Assembly (NCBI RefSeq): GCF_052065415.1
Contig: NZ_JBQHUB010000003.1
Location: 62,001 to 126,000 of the forward strand
DNA from: Pseudoflavonifractor_A sp022772585
Lineage (GTDB): Bacteria > Bacillota > Clostridia > Oscillospirales > Oscillospiraceae
DNA length: 64,000 bases
Direction: 5' to 3'
Under the pieces are notes generated by a model. The model was not told the DNA's origin. It worked only from the letters and a program-made list of their open reading frames with translations, and did no database searches. The translations under genes were made by a program, and so were the position numbers. How positions within the stretch are numbered: position 1 is the stretch's first letter; the number at the start of each line of letters is the position of its first letter. Positions 9,476 to 17,924 of the stretch are shown here, piece by piece.

Positions 9476-9682
9476 TCACGAGCGGAAAGGGCGTGCATCC
9501 TGCTGTCTGCTCCGTTCCAGAATGGAATTCGCTACTTCGTCGATCAGTTTCAGTTTCTGCCCGGTGGGGCATTGCAGCTTATCAACATACTGTGCCACGT
9601 ACTGGGCGTGAAGTTTTGCGGCGCGCCGGTCCAGCTCGGCTTCTGCCTCCGGCGTTGCGGGATAATGTACGATCAGTTCGAT
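9476..9682 (-). CDS. Small element-associated protein with apparent non-ATG start
   Basis: An open frame of 68 residues reading (I)ELIVHYPATPEAEAELD and on to a TGA at 9476. GAGGAGG sits seven bases before an ATC codon at 9682, exactly where a start codon belongs; there is no ATG, GTG or TTG between the upstream in-frame stop and this point, so either ATC (or the CTG two codons on) is used, or an ATG was lost and the gene is dead. The sequence resembles small conserved ORFs carried beside recombinases on clostridial mobile elements (recalled pattern, not a search). No function is known. It lies upstream of and divergent from the serine recombinase. Confidence 0.5.
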   Translation of the reverse strand: MELIVHYPATPEAEAELDRRAAKLHAQYVAQYVDKLQCPTGQKLKLIDEVANSILERSRQQDARPFRS

Positions 9683-9802
9683 AGCGGTCCCTCCTCTATC
9701 CGTGCTGCTTCAATCTATGCGGATGTGCTTGCAAATATTTTCCTGACCGCAGGCCGCACCCGGTCTTTTTCCGTTTTGCGGGTTTTATAATAATGTGTAC
9801 GG

Positions 9803-9845
9803 AACAAAGCTGTAAGCCTTGGCTTTCAAGGCTTACAGCTTTGTT
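9803..9845. repeat. Hairpin 1: 18-bp perfect inverted repeat
   Basis: AACAAAGCTGTAAGCCTT (9803-9820) and its exact complement (9828-9845) flank a 7-base loop. It is the first of five consecutive hairpins filling the gap between the small ORF and the recombinase. Confidence 0.8.
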
Positions 9846-9849
9846 CGGA

Positions 9850-9915
9850 CGCAGGTTTTTGGGCGAAACCGCCCGAAACCCCTGCGCGATCCAATGAAGC
9901 ACCGCGGCGCTTCAT
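9850..9915. repeat. Hairpins 2 and 3
   Basis: Hairpin 2: CGCAGG (9850-9855) with CCTGCG (9881-9886), enclosing GGGCG-AAAC-CGCCC (9861-9874) and mostly pairing T/A tracts between them. Hairpin 3: ATGAAGC (9894-9900) with GCTTCAT (9909-9915). Neither overlaps a credible coding frame. Confidence 0.6.
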
Positions 9916-9939
9916 CGGAAATACGCATTGTAACAATAG

Positions 9940-9987
9940 CACAATCCGATCAAAAGGGCCATTCTCAGCCCTTTTGATCGGATTGTG
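9940..9987. repeat. Hairpin 4: 20-bp perfect inverted repeat
   Basis: CACAATCCGATCAAAAGGGC (9940-9959) and its exact complement (9968-9987) flank the 8-base loop CATTCTCA. Such a long uninterrupted stem could be a bidirectional terminator, a recombinase binding region or part of a structured RNA. Confidence 0.8.
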
Positions 9988-10002
9988 CGGCCGCTGCCGC
10001 AC

Positions 10003-10027
10003 GAATAAACCGCAAAGCGGTTTATTC
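10003..10027. repeat. Hairpin 5, adjacent to the recombinase promoter region
   Basis: GAATAAACCGC (10003-10013), loop AAA, then the exact complement (10017-10027). A TATAAT at 10037-10042 follows, probably the -10 of the recombinase, so this hairpin would occupy the -35 region and may affect its promoter. Confidence 0.7.
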
Positions 10028-10077
10028 AGCAGGCATTATAATGGGGGTATCACCATGTTCAGCGGAGAGGTGTGGGT

Positions 10078-11811
10078 ATGAAAGAAGAGGCAAAACGATT
10101 TGTCATATACTCCCGCAAATCCAGATTTACCGGAAAAGGAGAGAGCATCGAAAATCAGATCGAGCTGTGCCGTCAATATATTGCTTCCCATTATGGCGGA
10201 GAAAAAGCGGAGAAAGCCCTGGTATACGAGGACGAGGGCTTTTCGGGCGGGAACCTCGAACGGCCGCAGTTCCGGAAGATGATGAAGGATGCGCAGAAGA
10301 CGCCGTTTGCCGCAATTGTGGTTTACCGCCTTGACCGTATCAGCCGCAACATCGGAGACTTTGCCAAACTGATCGAAGACCTTGGCAGCCGCAAGATCGA
10401 CTTTATTTCCATCCGCGAACAGTTTGATACTTCTTCCCCCATGGGACGGGCCATGATGTACATCGCTTCCGTTTTTTCGCAGCTGGAGCGTGAGACCATC
10501 GCCGAGCGGATCCGGGACAATATGCGCGAGTTGTCTAAAACCGGCCGCTGGCTGGGCGGAACCACACCGACCGGCTATGAATCGGAGAGTGTATCCCATG
10601 TCACGGTGGATGGCAAGGTAAAAAAGGCCTGTAAGCTGAAAATGATCCCGGATGAGATCGAGCTGGTCAAAACCATCTTCAACAGATTCATTGAGACCGG
10701 GTCGCTGACAAAGGTTGACCAGTATCTTTTGGAAAAACGCTGCCTGACCAGACGGGGCAAGCGATTTACCCGGTTTGCGATCAGGGGCATTTTGTCCAAC
10801 CCGGTTTATATGATCGCGGATGATGCGGCCTACCGCTATCTGTCCGGCAGCCGCGTGGAGCTGTTCTCTGACAAAAGCCGGTTTGACGGCGTGCATGGCA
10901 TCATGGCTTATAACCGTACCCTGCAGCGCCCGGGCAAGGCACACCGGATCAGGCCCATGGAAGAGTGGATCGTGTCGGTGGGCGGGCACAAGGGCGTCAT
11001 TCCCGGCGAGACATGGGTGAACGTTCAGAATATGCTGGAGCGGAATAAGTCCAGAAGTTACCGCAAGCCCCGGAGCAATGCGGCGCTTCTTTCGGGGCTC
11101 CTGTACTGCGGCCGCTGCGGCGGCTATATGCGTCCCAAACAGTCTGACCGCCTGACCGCGGCCGGAGAACCGGCCTATACCTATCTCTGCGCAACAAAGG
11201 AGCGCAGCCGCGGTCAGTGCTGTTGGATGAAAAATGCCTCTGGAAATATGCTGGATGGGAAGATCATGGAGGAGATCAGGCACGTTGGCAAAGACAGCGG
11301 CGATCATGCCGGGCAGATCGCACAGACAAAGAAGATCATCAGCGGCAGCCTGGAAGACTGTGATGCCCAGATCCATATGCTCAAGGAGCAGATGAAGGAA
11401 AATGAGAGCGCTATCAAACGGCTGGTGGATTCCCTGACCAGGGCCGCCGGGGGCACTGCCGAACCGTATATTATGGAACAGATCGACGAGATGCATAAAA
11501 AGAGTGAATCGCTTGGCAGGCGTCTGAACGAGCTGGAAGCCATTACAGCGCGGCGTGAGCTTGCCGCTGCCGAGTTTGATGCCATCTGCCGGATGCTTTC
11601 CACTTTTGGTGAGAGTATCGGCAGCTGCGGCGTGGAGCAGAAACGGGCGGCCATCCGCGCCTTTATAAAGAAGGTAGTCTGGGACGGTGAGAATGCCCAT
11701 GTGTACATGGTTGGCTCGGAGGATGACCGCAGTTTTTCTGAACACCCATCCGAAAGCTCCGGCGTGGTTCCTGATGGGGGACGCGTTCCGCTAAGAGAGG
11801 ATAGCAAATGA
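10078..11811 (+). CDS. Large serine recombinase (SpoIVCA-like site-specific recombinase)
   Basis: 577 residues from the ATG at 10078, chosen because GGAGAGG lies seven bases upstream; a GTG two codons earlier is possible. Resolvase catalytic domain about residues 8-150: the nucleophile serine is in YSRKS (about residue 12), followed by ENQIELCRQYI, VYRLDRISRN and the FSQLERETIAERI helix. The recombinase DNA-binding domain follows (about 160-290), then a zinc ribbon with YCGRCGGYM and a later CC pair (about 340-385), and a coiled coil (about 395-480). These enzymes cut and rejoin att sites with a serine-DNA bond. Its TGA overlaps the first preserved codons of the sigK 3' half, matching the arrangement of sigK-intervening (skin) elements, where such a recombinase excises the element in the mother cell. 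Confidence 0.9.
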   Translation: MKEEAKRFVIYSRKSRFTGKGESIENQIELCRQYIASHYGGEKAEKALVYEDEGFSGGNLERPQFRKMMKDAQKTPFAAIVVYRLDRISRNIGDFAKLIEDLGSRKIDFISIREQFDTSSPMGRAMMYIASVFSQLERETIAERIRDNMRELSKTGRWLGGTTPTGYESESVSHVTVDGKVKKACKLKMIPDEIELVKTIFNRFIETGSLTKVDQYLLEKRCLTRRGKRFTRFAIRGILSNPVYMIADDAAYRYLSGSRVELFSDKSRFDGVHGIMAYNRTLQRPGKAHRIRPMEEWIVSVGGHKGVIPGETWVNVQNMLERNKSRSYRKPRSNAALLSGLLYCGRCGGYMRPKQSDRLTAAGEPAYTYLCATKERSRGQCCWMKNASGNMLDGKIMEEIRHVGKDSGDHAGQIAQTKKIISGSLEDCDAQIHMLKEQMKENESAIKRLVDSLTRAAGGTAEPYIMEQIDEMHKKSESLGRRLNELEAITARRELAAAEFDAICRMLSTFGESIGSCGVEQKRAAIRAFIKKVVWDGENAHVYMVGSEDDRSFSEHPSESSGVVPDGGRVPLREDSK

Positions 11812-12169
11812 GATACTGATGTATTTTCGTTCTCAAAGAAAGCTGCAGGGGGAGGTATCGCTCTCCGATACGCTGGATACGGACGGGGACAGCAATTCGC
11901 TTTCACTCATGGATACCATCCGGGTGGATGACAACATGCTGGAGGAACTGGATACCCGGGATGCCTGCGCCAGGGTGCGGCGCTGTGTGGCAAGCTGCCT
12001 GGATGACAGAGAGCGGATGGTCATCACCCTGCGCTACGGGCTGAACGATGACCGCCCCATGACCCAGAGAGAGATCGCCGCCAGGTGCGGGATCTCGCGG
12101 AGCTATGTATCCCGCATTGAGAAAAAGGCGCTGGAGAAGCTGGAGACCGCCATGGAGACGGAAAAATGA
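11807..12169 (+). pseudogene. sigK: sigK 3' half (sporulation sigma factor split by a skin-like element)
   Basis: Translating from AAT at 11807 gives NEILMYFRSQRK, matching the well-known junction motif of sigma-K; the reading continues through SLSDTLDTDGD and a full region 4 with the helix-turn-helix TQREIAARCGISRSYVSRIE, ending at TGA 12167. Regions 1.2-2.4 are missing: no N-terminal sigma domain exists anywhere in the window. An in-frame TAA at 11792 lies just upstream, so this half cannot be made as a full sigma factor without recombination. The pentamer AATGA at 11807-11811 is the same short repeat I recall as the Bacillus skin crossover. The likely reading is one end of an intervening element whose partner (the sigK 5' half, plus strand) lies left of the window; permanent inactivation is the alternative. 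Confidence 0.85.
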
Positions 12170-12170
12170 A

Positions 12171-12202
12171 GAGCGCTGTCCGGATCATTCGGGACAGCGC
12201 TC
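12171..12202 (+). terminator. Hairpin after sigK
   Basis: GAGCGCTGTCC (12171-12181) and GGACAGCGCTC (12192-12202) form an 11-bp stem two bases after the sigK stop and just before the convergent MATE gene ends. A U-tract is weak, so termination efficiency is uncertain. Confidence 0.55.
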
Positions 12203-12211
12203 TGCCAGGAA

Positions 12212-13609
12212 TTACAGCCGCCGGGGCTGGCGGGGAGCGACGGCGTCAGTTTGGGCTTCCAGCCGGGAGAGTTTTTGCAGAAAGGCGGTGCCCAGCGCCA
12301 CGGACAGGAGGAAAGAGAAGCCGTCCGCGATGGGCTGGGCCAACTGCACGCCCCACAGATCCAGAAACCTGGGAAGGATCCAGATAAGGGGGAGGAAAAA
12401 GAGCCCCTGCCGGGCCATAGCCAGAAAGGAGGCCTGGGTGGACTGCCCCGAGGTCTGGAGCGTCATATTGGTGAGGATCACCCAGGAGGTGAGGGGCAGG
12501 GTGAGGCACTGGAGCCGGAGAGCCCGGGCGCCAATGGCCACCACATCGGGGTCGTTTTTCTGGAAGAGCAGGATGATCTGGGGGGCGAAGACCAGCCCCA
12601 GCACCGACAGCAGGATCAGGAAGGAGAAGGAGACCCGGACGCAGAACCAGAAACCCCTGCGGACCCGGCCGTAGAGCCCGGCGCCGAAGTTGAAGCCGCA
12701 CACCGGCTGGAACCCCTGGCCAAAGCCGATGAGGGCGGAGCCGGCAAAGGCGGTGACACGGCTGACCACTGTCATGGCGGTGATGGCGGCGTCACCATAG
12801 GGGTTGGCGGCGGTGTTGAGGCAGATGGCGGCGATGCTGGCCAGCCCCTGCCGGTAGAGGGAGGGCATGCCGTTGCGGAAGATGCTCCGGTACATGGAGA
12901 GGCTGGGGGAGAAATAGCGGATGTGGATGGGCAGGGAGCCGCCCCGGCCGCACTGGGCCACCAGAATGCAGAAGCTGACGAACTGGCTGATGATGGTGGC
13001 CAGGGCCGCTCCGCCCACACCCATGTCCAGCACAAAGATAAAGAGCGGGTCCAGGGCGATGTTGAGTACCGCGCCGGAGGCGATGCCCAGCATGCCGTAA
13101 AAGGCGTTGCCCTCAAAACGGAGCAGGTTGTTGAGTACCAGGGAGGCGGCCATGTAGGGCGCGCCGATGAGGATGAAGCGGGTGTAGTCCCGGGCATACG
13201 GCAAAATGGTCTCGGTGGCGCCCAGGGAGCGGACCAGGGCATCCAGATTGAGCAGGGCCGCGGCAGAGAGAACAGCCCCTGCGATGAGGGCGGTGAAAAA
13301 GCCGGTGGAGGCCACCCGCAGAGCGGTCTCCTCCTGACGCTGGCCCAGCAGGCGGGAGACCTGGTTGCCCGAGCCCTGACCGAAAGTGAAGCCGATGGCC
13401 TGGATGATGGCCATCAGGGCAAAGACAACACCTACCGCGCCCTGAGCGCTGGTGCCCAGATGGCCCACAAAAAAGGTGTCCGCCATGTTGTAGACGGCGG
13501 TGATGAGCATACTGATAATAGTAGGCACCGCCAGCGAACTGATAAGTCCGGGGAGTGGGGCGGTGGTGATCCACTCATATTTTTCGTCCGGTGTGGTGGG
13601 GCGTTTCAG
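12212..13609 (-). CDS. MATE family multidrug/cation efflux protein
   Basis: About 465 residues with twelve hydrophobic segments and internal two-fold similarity typical of MATE (NorM/DinF-like) antiporters, which expel cationic drugs using Na+ or H+ gradients. Seen: MADTFFVGHLGTSA in the first helix pair and the matching second-half pattern FGFNFGAGL-like near the middle. Start choice: AAAGGAG stands nine bases before a CTG at 13609, giving a sensible N-terminus (KRPTTPDEKYEW); a GTG at 13669 that overlaps the regulator's stop (GTGA) would add twenty residues but has no RBS. It follows the MocR regulator on the same strand and may be its target. Confidence 0.85.
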   Translation of the reverse strand: MKRPTTPDEKYEWITTAPLPGLISSLAVPTIISMLITAVYNMADTFFVGHLGTSAQGAVGVVFALMAIIQAIGFTFGQGSGNQVSRLLGQRQEETALRVASTGFFTALIAGAVLSAAALLNLDALVRSLGATETILPYARDYTRFILIGAPYMAASLVLNNLLRFEGNAFYGMLGIASGAVLNIALDPLFIFVLDMGVGGAALATIISQFVSFCILVAQCGRGGSLPIHIRYFSPSLSMYRSIFRNGMPSLYRQGLASIAAICLNTAANPYGDAAITAMTVVSRVTAFAGSALIGFGQGFQPVCGFNFGAGLYGRVRRGFWFCVRVSFSFLILLSVLGLVFAPQIILLFQKNDPDVVAIGARALRLQCLTLPLTSWVILTNMTLQTSGQSTQASFLAMARQGLFFLPLIWILPRFLDLWGVQLAQPIADGFSFLLSVALGTAFLQKLSRLEAQTDAVAPRQPRRL

Positions 13610-13665
13610 GGAGACCGTCTCCTTTCCTTCGTGTGATGAGGAGCCAGAATGGACCGGGACACATG

Positions 13666-15102
13666 TCACGCCTGCGTTTCGCGGGAGCGGAACAGGGGGG
13701 ACCAGGCGGCGTACAGACGGCGCATGGCGGGGGCCATGTCCTCCGGTTCCAGCCGGGCGTAGCCCAGCATCAGAGTGGGAACATGGTCGGGTTCCGGAGG
13801 CGTCAGACAGTAGTAGGACAGGGGGTAGACCCCCACGCCGGCCCGGGCCGCGGCCTGGACCAGCTCCTCCTCGGAGGGGCCGCCGGGGGCCCGGAAGAGC
13901 AGATGGAGGCCGGCCTCTGCTCCGGAGAAGCGGCCCAGCCGGGTGATCCCCGCCGCCTTGGCCGCCGCCAGCAGAGAGTCCCGCCGGAGCCGGTAGGTGT
14001 TGCGCATCCGGCGGATATGCCGCTCGAAGTGGCCCCGGGAGAGGAAGCGGGCCAGCGTGTACTGCTCAAAAGAGGGGACCGTGGAGGAGTAGAACAGAAA
14101 CTCCTTCTGGTAGCGTTCCAGCAGGTGCGGAGGGAGGACCATATAGCCGATGCGCAGGGAGGGGGCCAGGCTCTTGGTAAACGTGTTCATATAGACCACC
14201 CGTTCCCGGGTGTCCAGGCTCTGGAGGGCGGGGATGGGCCGGCCGTCATAGCGGAACTCGCTGTCATAGTCGTCCTCAATGAGGTAGCGGTTCTCCGCTT
14301 CGCTGGCCCAGGCCAGCAGTGCCTGCCGCCGGGCCACCGGCATGACGGTGCCCAGGGGAAAGTGGTGGGAGGGGGTGATGTGGGCCACCCGGGCCCCCGA
14401 CCAGTGGAGGGCGTCGGTGCGCATGCCCTGCCCGTCCAGGGGAATGGGACAGGCCAGGGTGCCGGCATGGGAGAGAATGCGGTAGAATTTCCGGTAGCCC
14501 GGGTCCTCCACCGCCCAGCCGCCGTCCTGCCCCAGAAGCTGGAGCAGGATACTGGTGAGATACTCCGATCCGGCCCCTACCACCACCTGCTCGGCGCTGG
14601 CCTGGATGCCCCGGAAGTCGTGGAGGTAGCGGACGATGGCCTCCCGCAGCTCGGGCACCCCCTGGGGAGGCGGGGAGGAGAGAAGGTCACTGTCCTGCTG
14701 GCTGAGGACCTCCCGCATCAGCTTGGCCCAGGTGGAGAAGGGAAAGTGGACGGTGTCCACGGCGTTGGTGGCAAAGTCATACTCCAGGGCGCCGGAGGAG
14801 GGCGCGGTGGGAACAGGGGGATGGTAAGGGGCGGAGAAGGGCTGCCGGGGACCGGCCAGCTCCGGCGTGCGGACGAAAAAGCCCCGCTTGGGCTCGGAGC
14901 GGAGATAGCCCTCGGCCAGCAGCTGGCCATAGGCCCCCTCCACTGTGACTACGCTGACCTCCAGATGGGCGGCCAGAGCCCGCTTGGAGGGCAGGCGGGA
15001 CCCGGCGGGCAGAGCGCCTGATTCGATCTCCCGGCGGATATGGCGGTATATTTGTTCATAGAGCGGCATGGGAGAGGCGCTGTCCAGAACGGGGGTGAGC
15101 AT
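13666..15102 (-). CDS. MocR/PdxR-type regulator (GntR HTH fused to aminotransferase domain)
   Basis: 478 residues, the normal length for MocR proteins. Residues about 10-75 form a GntR winged helix (MPLYEQIYRHIRREIESG, then LPSKRALAAHLEVSVVTVE). Residues about 110-470 form a fold-type I PLP aminotransferase-like domain, with the PLP lysine in TFTKSLAPSLRIGY and the DDYDSEFRY motif. Such proteins usually sense PLP or an amine and control adjacent genes rather than catalyse. The downstream MATE gene overlaps its stop codon region, so the two probably form a unit. Confidence 0.88.
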   Translation of the reverse strand: MLTPVLDSASPMPLYEQIYRHIRREIESGALPAGSRLPSKRALAAHLEVSVVTVEGAYGQLLAEGYLRSEPKRGFFVRTPELAGPRQPFSAPYHPPVPTAPSSGALEYDFATNAVDTVHFPFSTWAKLMREVLSQQDSDLLSSPPPQGVPELREAIVRYLHDFRGIQASAEQVVVGAGSEYLTSILLQLLGQDGGWAVEDPGYRKFYRILSHAGTLACPIPLDGQGMRTDALHWSGARVAHITPSHHFPLGTVMPVARRQALLAWASEAENRYLIEDDYDSEFRYDGRPIPALQSLDTRERVVYMNTFTKSLAPSLRIGYMVLPPHLLERYQKEFLFYSSTVPSFEQYTLARFLSRGHFERHIRRMRNTYRLRRDSLLAAAKAAGITRLGRFSGAEAGLHLLFRAPGGPSEEELVQAAARAGVGVYPLSYYCLTPPEPDHVPTLMLGYARLEPEDMAPAMRRLYAAWSPLFRSRETQA

Positions 15103-15316
15103 GGCGGGACCTCCTTAATTGGCCTTGTGGGACAGAGAACAGCAAACAAAACAGGCCAGGTCACATTTTTCTTACATTATAAATAAGAAAAACAGGGGAA
15201 TCAAGAGGCGTGCGGGCGCTTGCGTATATGGATGAGATATGATACGATAAAAACAACGAAAAAGATAGAAAACCTGCGCAGGGACGCCGCCCGCTCTCTC
15301 ACGCCGGAGCAAGAGA

Positions 15317-15354
15317 AAAGCACGGCCGCTGCCCGAAGGCAGCGGCCGTGCTTT
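15317..15354 (-). terminator. Rho-independent terminator of ygeY
   Basis: A perfect 17-bp stem (15317-15333 with 15338-15354, loop CGAA) ending in TTTT on the minus strand, 34 bases after the ygeY stop. The rest of the 285-base gap between ygeY and the MocR gene shows no other clear element. Confidence 0.85.
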
Positions 15355-15387
15355 GTGCAAAGAAGTGCGGGTACGCGATGAGGCGTA

Positions 15388-16599
15388 TTAGCCCTCGCTG
15401 GCGTACAGGGGCAGGGAGGCGTAGAACATGATGGCCTTCATCAGGTCGTCCACGGGCACCTTGTCCTGGGTGGAGTGGCACAGGGAGTCATCACCGGGGC
15501 CGTAGCCGATGGCGGGGATGCCCATGCGGCCGCACATATGGGTGGCGTTGGTGCAGAACTCCCAGGCTTCCACGGCGGGCTTCTCGCCGAAGAGCTCGGT
15601 GAAGGCGTTCACGCCGGCCTGGATGAGGGGATGATCCTCGGGCATGACCCAGGAGGGGAAGTAATCCACACAGGTGATGTCGTAGCCGGTGTAGGTCTGG
15701 ACCTTCTCGGTGTCGATGGCGGCGGTGACGCCGTCGATGCCCTCGTAGAACTGAGAGACTTCCTTGAGCAGCTCGTCAATGGACTCGCCGCAGGAGATGC
15801 GGCGGTCGCAGGTGATGACGGCCTCGCCGGGGATGGTGTTGAGAGAGGGAGTCTTGCAGTCCACCTTGGTGACCTCGATGGAGCCGCGGCCCAGGAAGGG
15901 ATCCTCCACGAAGTCGTTGAACTTGTCCACCTTGTCCATAATGGGCAGGGCCTTGATCAGGGCGTTGTCGCCGCGCCAGGCGGTGGAGGCGTGGGCGCAC
16001 TTGCCGGGGACGGTGATCTTGATCAGGGCACGGCCCTTGTGGCCGCGGATGACACGGTTGTTGGAAGCCTCGGCCACCAGCACGAAGTCGGGCTTGATGT
16101 CGGGGTTCTCTTCCAGCATGGCCTTGACGCAGGAACCCTCAACGTCCTCCTCAGACAGGGAGCCGGACACCCACAGAGTGAAGTCCTTGTCCAGACCCAG
16201 GGCCTTCAGGGCCTTGCCGGCGAAGGTGATGCCGGTCAGGCAGCCCTTGTCGTCCACGGCGCCGCGGCCATGGAGGACCTTGCCCTCTTCCATACGGGCC
16301 TCCAGAGGATTGAAGCCCCAGTCGGCGGGATCGCCGGGCTCCACGGTGTCAATGTGGGAGTCGTACATCAGCACGGTCTTGCCGGAGCCGACGCGGCCAA
16401 CCACGTTGCCCACCTTGTCCACGCGGACCTCGTCGTAGCCGAACTCCTTCATCTTGCCGGCGAGGAACTCAACAGCTTTACCTTCATTATAAGTAGTGGA
16501 GTCGATGGCGATGAAGTCCTTCAGGAACTGGACGACTTCCTCTTCCTGGGCGGCCACGTAGGCCTTGATCTGGTCGAGCGCTTCTTTTTTTGTAATCAT
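15388..16599 (-). CDS. ygeY: YgeY family M20 peptidase-like hydrolase (purine/selenium metabolism-linked)
   Basis: 403 residues of the M20/ArgE/DapE metallohydrolase fold. The metal-binding motifs are intact: DSHIDTV (about residue 80), GRGAVDDKG (about 112) and the catalytic SLSEEDVEG (about 148). The dimerisation insert begins near RALIKITVPGKCAHAS. The closest recognisable group is YgeY, found with ygeW, ssnA and xdh genes in anaerobic purine/urate degradation clusters, where a hydrolytic role on a ureido intermediate has been proposed. It is divergent from ygeW across a 106-base promoter region and ends in a strong terminator. Codon use is strongly biased, suggesting high expression. The exact substrate is inference. 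Confidence 0.9.
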   Translation of the reverse strand: MITKKEALDQIKAYVAAQEEEVVQFLKDFIAIDSTTYNEGKAVEFLAGKMKEFGYDEVRVDKVGNVVGRVGSGKTVLMYDSHIDTVEPGDPADWGFNPLEARMEEGKVLHGRGAVDDKGCLTGITFAGKALKALGLDKDFTLWVSGSLSEEDVEGSCVKAMLEENPDIKPDFVLVAEASNNRVIRGHKGRALIKITVPGKCAHASTAWRGDNALIKALPIMDKVDKFNDFVEDPFLGRGSIEVTKVDCKTPSLNTIPGEAVITCDRRISCGESIDELLKEVSQFYEGIDGVTAAIDTEKVQTYTGYDITCVDYFPSWVMPEDHPLIQAGVNAFTELFGEKPAVEAWEFCTNATHMCGRMGIPAIGYGPGDDSLCHSTQDKVPVDDLMKAIMFYASLPLYASEG

Positions 16600-16638
16600 G
16601 CGAATTCCTCCTTGATTTTTTTGAGAGATGCTGTTATG

Positions 16639-16649
16639 ATTATACCATA
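16639..16649 (-). promoter_or_regulatory. Extended -10 promoter of ygeY
   Basis: Minus-strand TATGGTATAAT contains a consensus TATAAT with an upstream TG (extended -10). No good -35 is present at 17 bases, as is common for extended -10 promoters. It sits about 45 bases upstream of the ygeY start. Confidence 0.55.
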
Positions 16650-16705
16650 AAGTATTCTAGAGATATAGAGACTTTTGCAAAAAATTTTTTAGGAGGTTTT
16701 TTACA

Positions 16706-17713
16706 ATGAACACTGGTCTCAAGGGCAAGCATTTCCTCTGTGAGCAGGACTGGACCAACGAAGAGCTGGAGACTCTGATGGACGTGGCTTCCGTCCTGAA
16801 GATGGACAACCTGCTCGACACCCACAAGTACGATGAGCTGCTGAAGAACAAGTCCCTGTTCATGCTGTTCTTCGAGGAGTCCACCCGTACCCGCAACGCC
16901 TTCGAGTGCGGCATCACCCAGCTGGGCGGCCACGGCAACTACCTGACCCCCAAGGCCACCCAGATCGACCACGGCGAGACCCCCCAGGACACCATCGAGG
17001 TCCTCTCCCGCATGGGCCACGGCATCGGCGTGCGCAACACCCTGGTGGGCGGCAATGCTTACATGCAGAAGCTGGCCAAGTACTCCAAGATTCCCATCTA
17101 CAACATGCAGTGCGACCTGTGGCACCCCACTCAGTCCATCGCTGACCTGTTCACCATCAAGGAGAAGTTCCACAATGAGCTGAAGGGCCGCAAGTTCGTC
17201 ATCTCCTGGACCTCCGCCGGCAACTACATGCGTCCTCTGTCCATGGCTCAGTCCCTGATCACCCTGATGCCCCGCTTCGGCATGGACGTGACCCTGGCCG
17301 TGCCCAACAAGGACTTCGAGCTGATGCCCGAGGCCATGGAGACCGCCCGCAAGAACGCTGAGTTCTACGGCTCCAAGTTCGAGGTCTGCAACGACATGGA
17401 CGCCGCCTGCGAGAACGCCGACGTCGTGTACGCCAAGGGCTGGGGCCCCATCATGGCCGTGGGCGACGACGAGAAGACCGGCGTCGAGATGATCAACGCC
17501 AACCCCGGCTGGTGCGTCGACTCCCGCCGCATGAGCCTGGCCAAGAACACCGCCATCTACATGCACTGCATGCCCGCCGACCGCGGCATCGAGGTCACCG
17601 ACGAGGTCGCTGACTCCGCTCAGTCCGTCATCTATGATGAGGCCGAGAACCGCATGCACACCATCAAGGCCCTGATGGCCCTGACCATGGGCAACGTCAA
17701 GAGCCGCCGGTAA
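16706..17713 (+). CDS. ygeW: Knotted carbamoyltransferase YgeW
   Basis: 335 residues of the aspartate/ornithine carbamoyltransferase superfamily. The carbamoyl-phosphate motif STRTR is in FEESTRTRNAFE (about residue 53), followed by DLWHPTQSIADL (about 140) and the HCMPADRG motif near residue 290. The start ATG follows TAGGAGG. YgeW proteins form a distinct trimeric knotted family without confirmed ornithine or aspartate activity; in purine degraders they are proposed to transfer the carbamoyl group of a ureido intermediate to phosphate, yielding carbamoyl phosphate for ATP via carbamate kinase. No carbamate kinase gene is visible in the window. It is divergent from ygeY and followed by two hairpins. 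Confidence 0.92.
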   Translation: MNTGLKGKHFLCEQDWTNEELETLMDVASVLKMDNLLDTHKYDELLKNKSLFMLFFEESTRTRNAFECGITQLGGHGNYLTPKATQIDHGETPQDTIEVLSRMGHGIGVRNTLVGGNAYMQKLAKYSKIPIYNMQCDLWHPTQSIADLFTIKEKFHNELKGRKFVISWTSAGNYMRPLSMAQSLITLMPRFGMDVTLAVPNKDFELMPEAMETARKNAEFYGSKFEVCNDMDAACENADVVYAKGWGPIMAVGDDEKTGVEMINANPGWCVDSRRMSLAKNTAIYMHCMPADRGIEVTDEVADSAQSVIYDEAENRMHTIKALMALTMGNVKSRR

Positions 17714-17730
17714 GCAGTTCTTTCACCTTT

Positions 17731-17846
17731 CGCCCGCCGGACCGCTCCGGCGGGCGGGAGGTTCCCCATAGAGGGAAAATCAAGACAGGCGCCTGTGCGC
17801 TGGAAACGAGAAAAGCGGCACATTGCGAGATATGTGCCGCTTTTTT
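17731..17846 (+). terminator. Two terminator hairpins after ygeW
   Basis: CGCCCGCCGGA (17731-17741) pairs with 17746-17756, and AAAAGCGGCACAT (17811-17823) pairs with ATGTGCCGCTTTTTT (17832-17846). The second has a six-U tail and is a convincing rho-independent terminator, separating ygeW from the next operon. Confidence 0.8.
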
Positions 17847-17924
17847 CCACCGAAGTGTTGAAAACTGTCTGGTTTACAAACATGACGGGATTGGCGGACG
17901 GGAATGCCGGGAAGGGTGTATATC

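Noticed and set aside
9401..9790. 129-codon plus-strand frame over the small element gene
   Set aside because: Starts inside the terminator, no RBS, runs antisense to the better-supported minus-strand frame.
12251..13636. 461-codon plus-strand frame over the MATE gene
   Set aside because: Hydrophilic, repetitive and without RBS; the minus strand shows twelve membrane helices.
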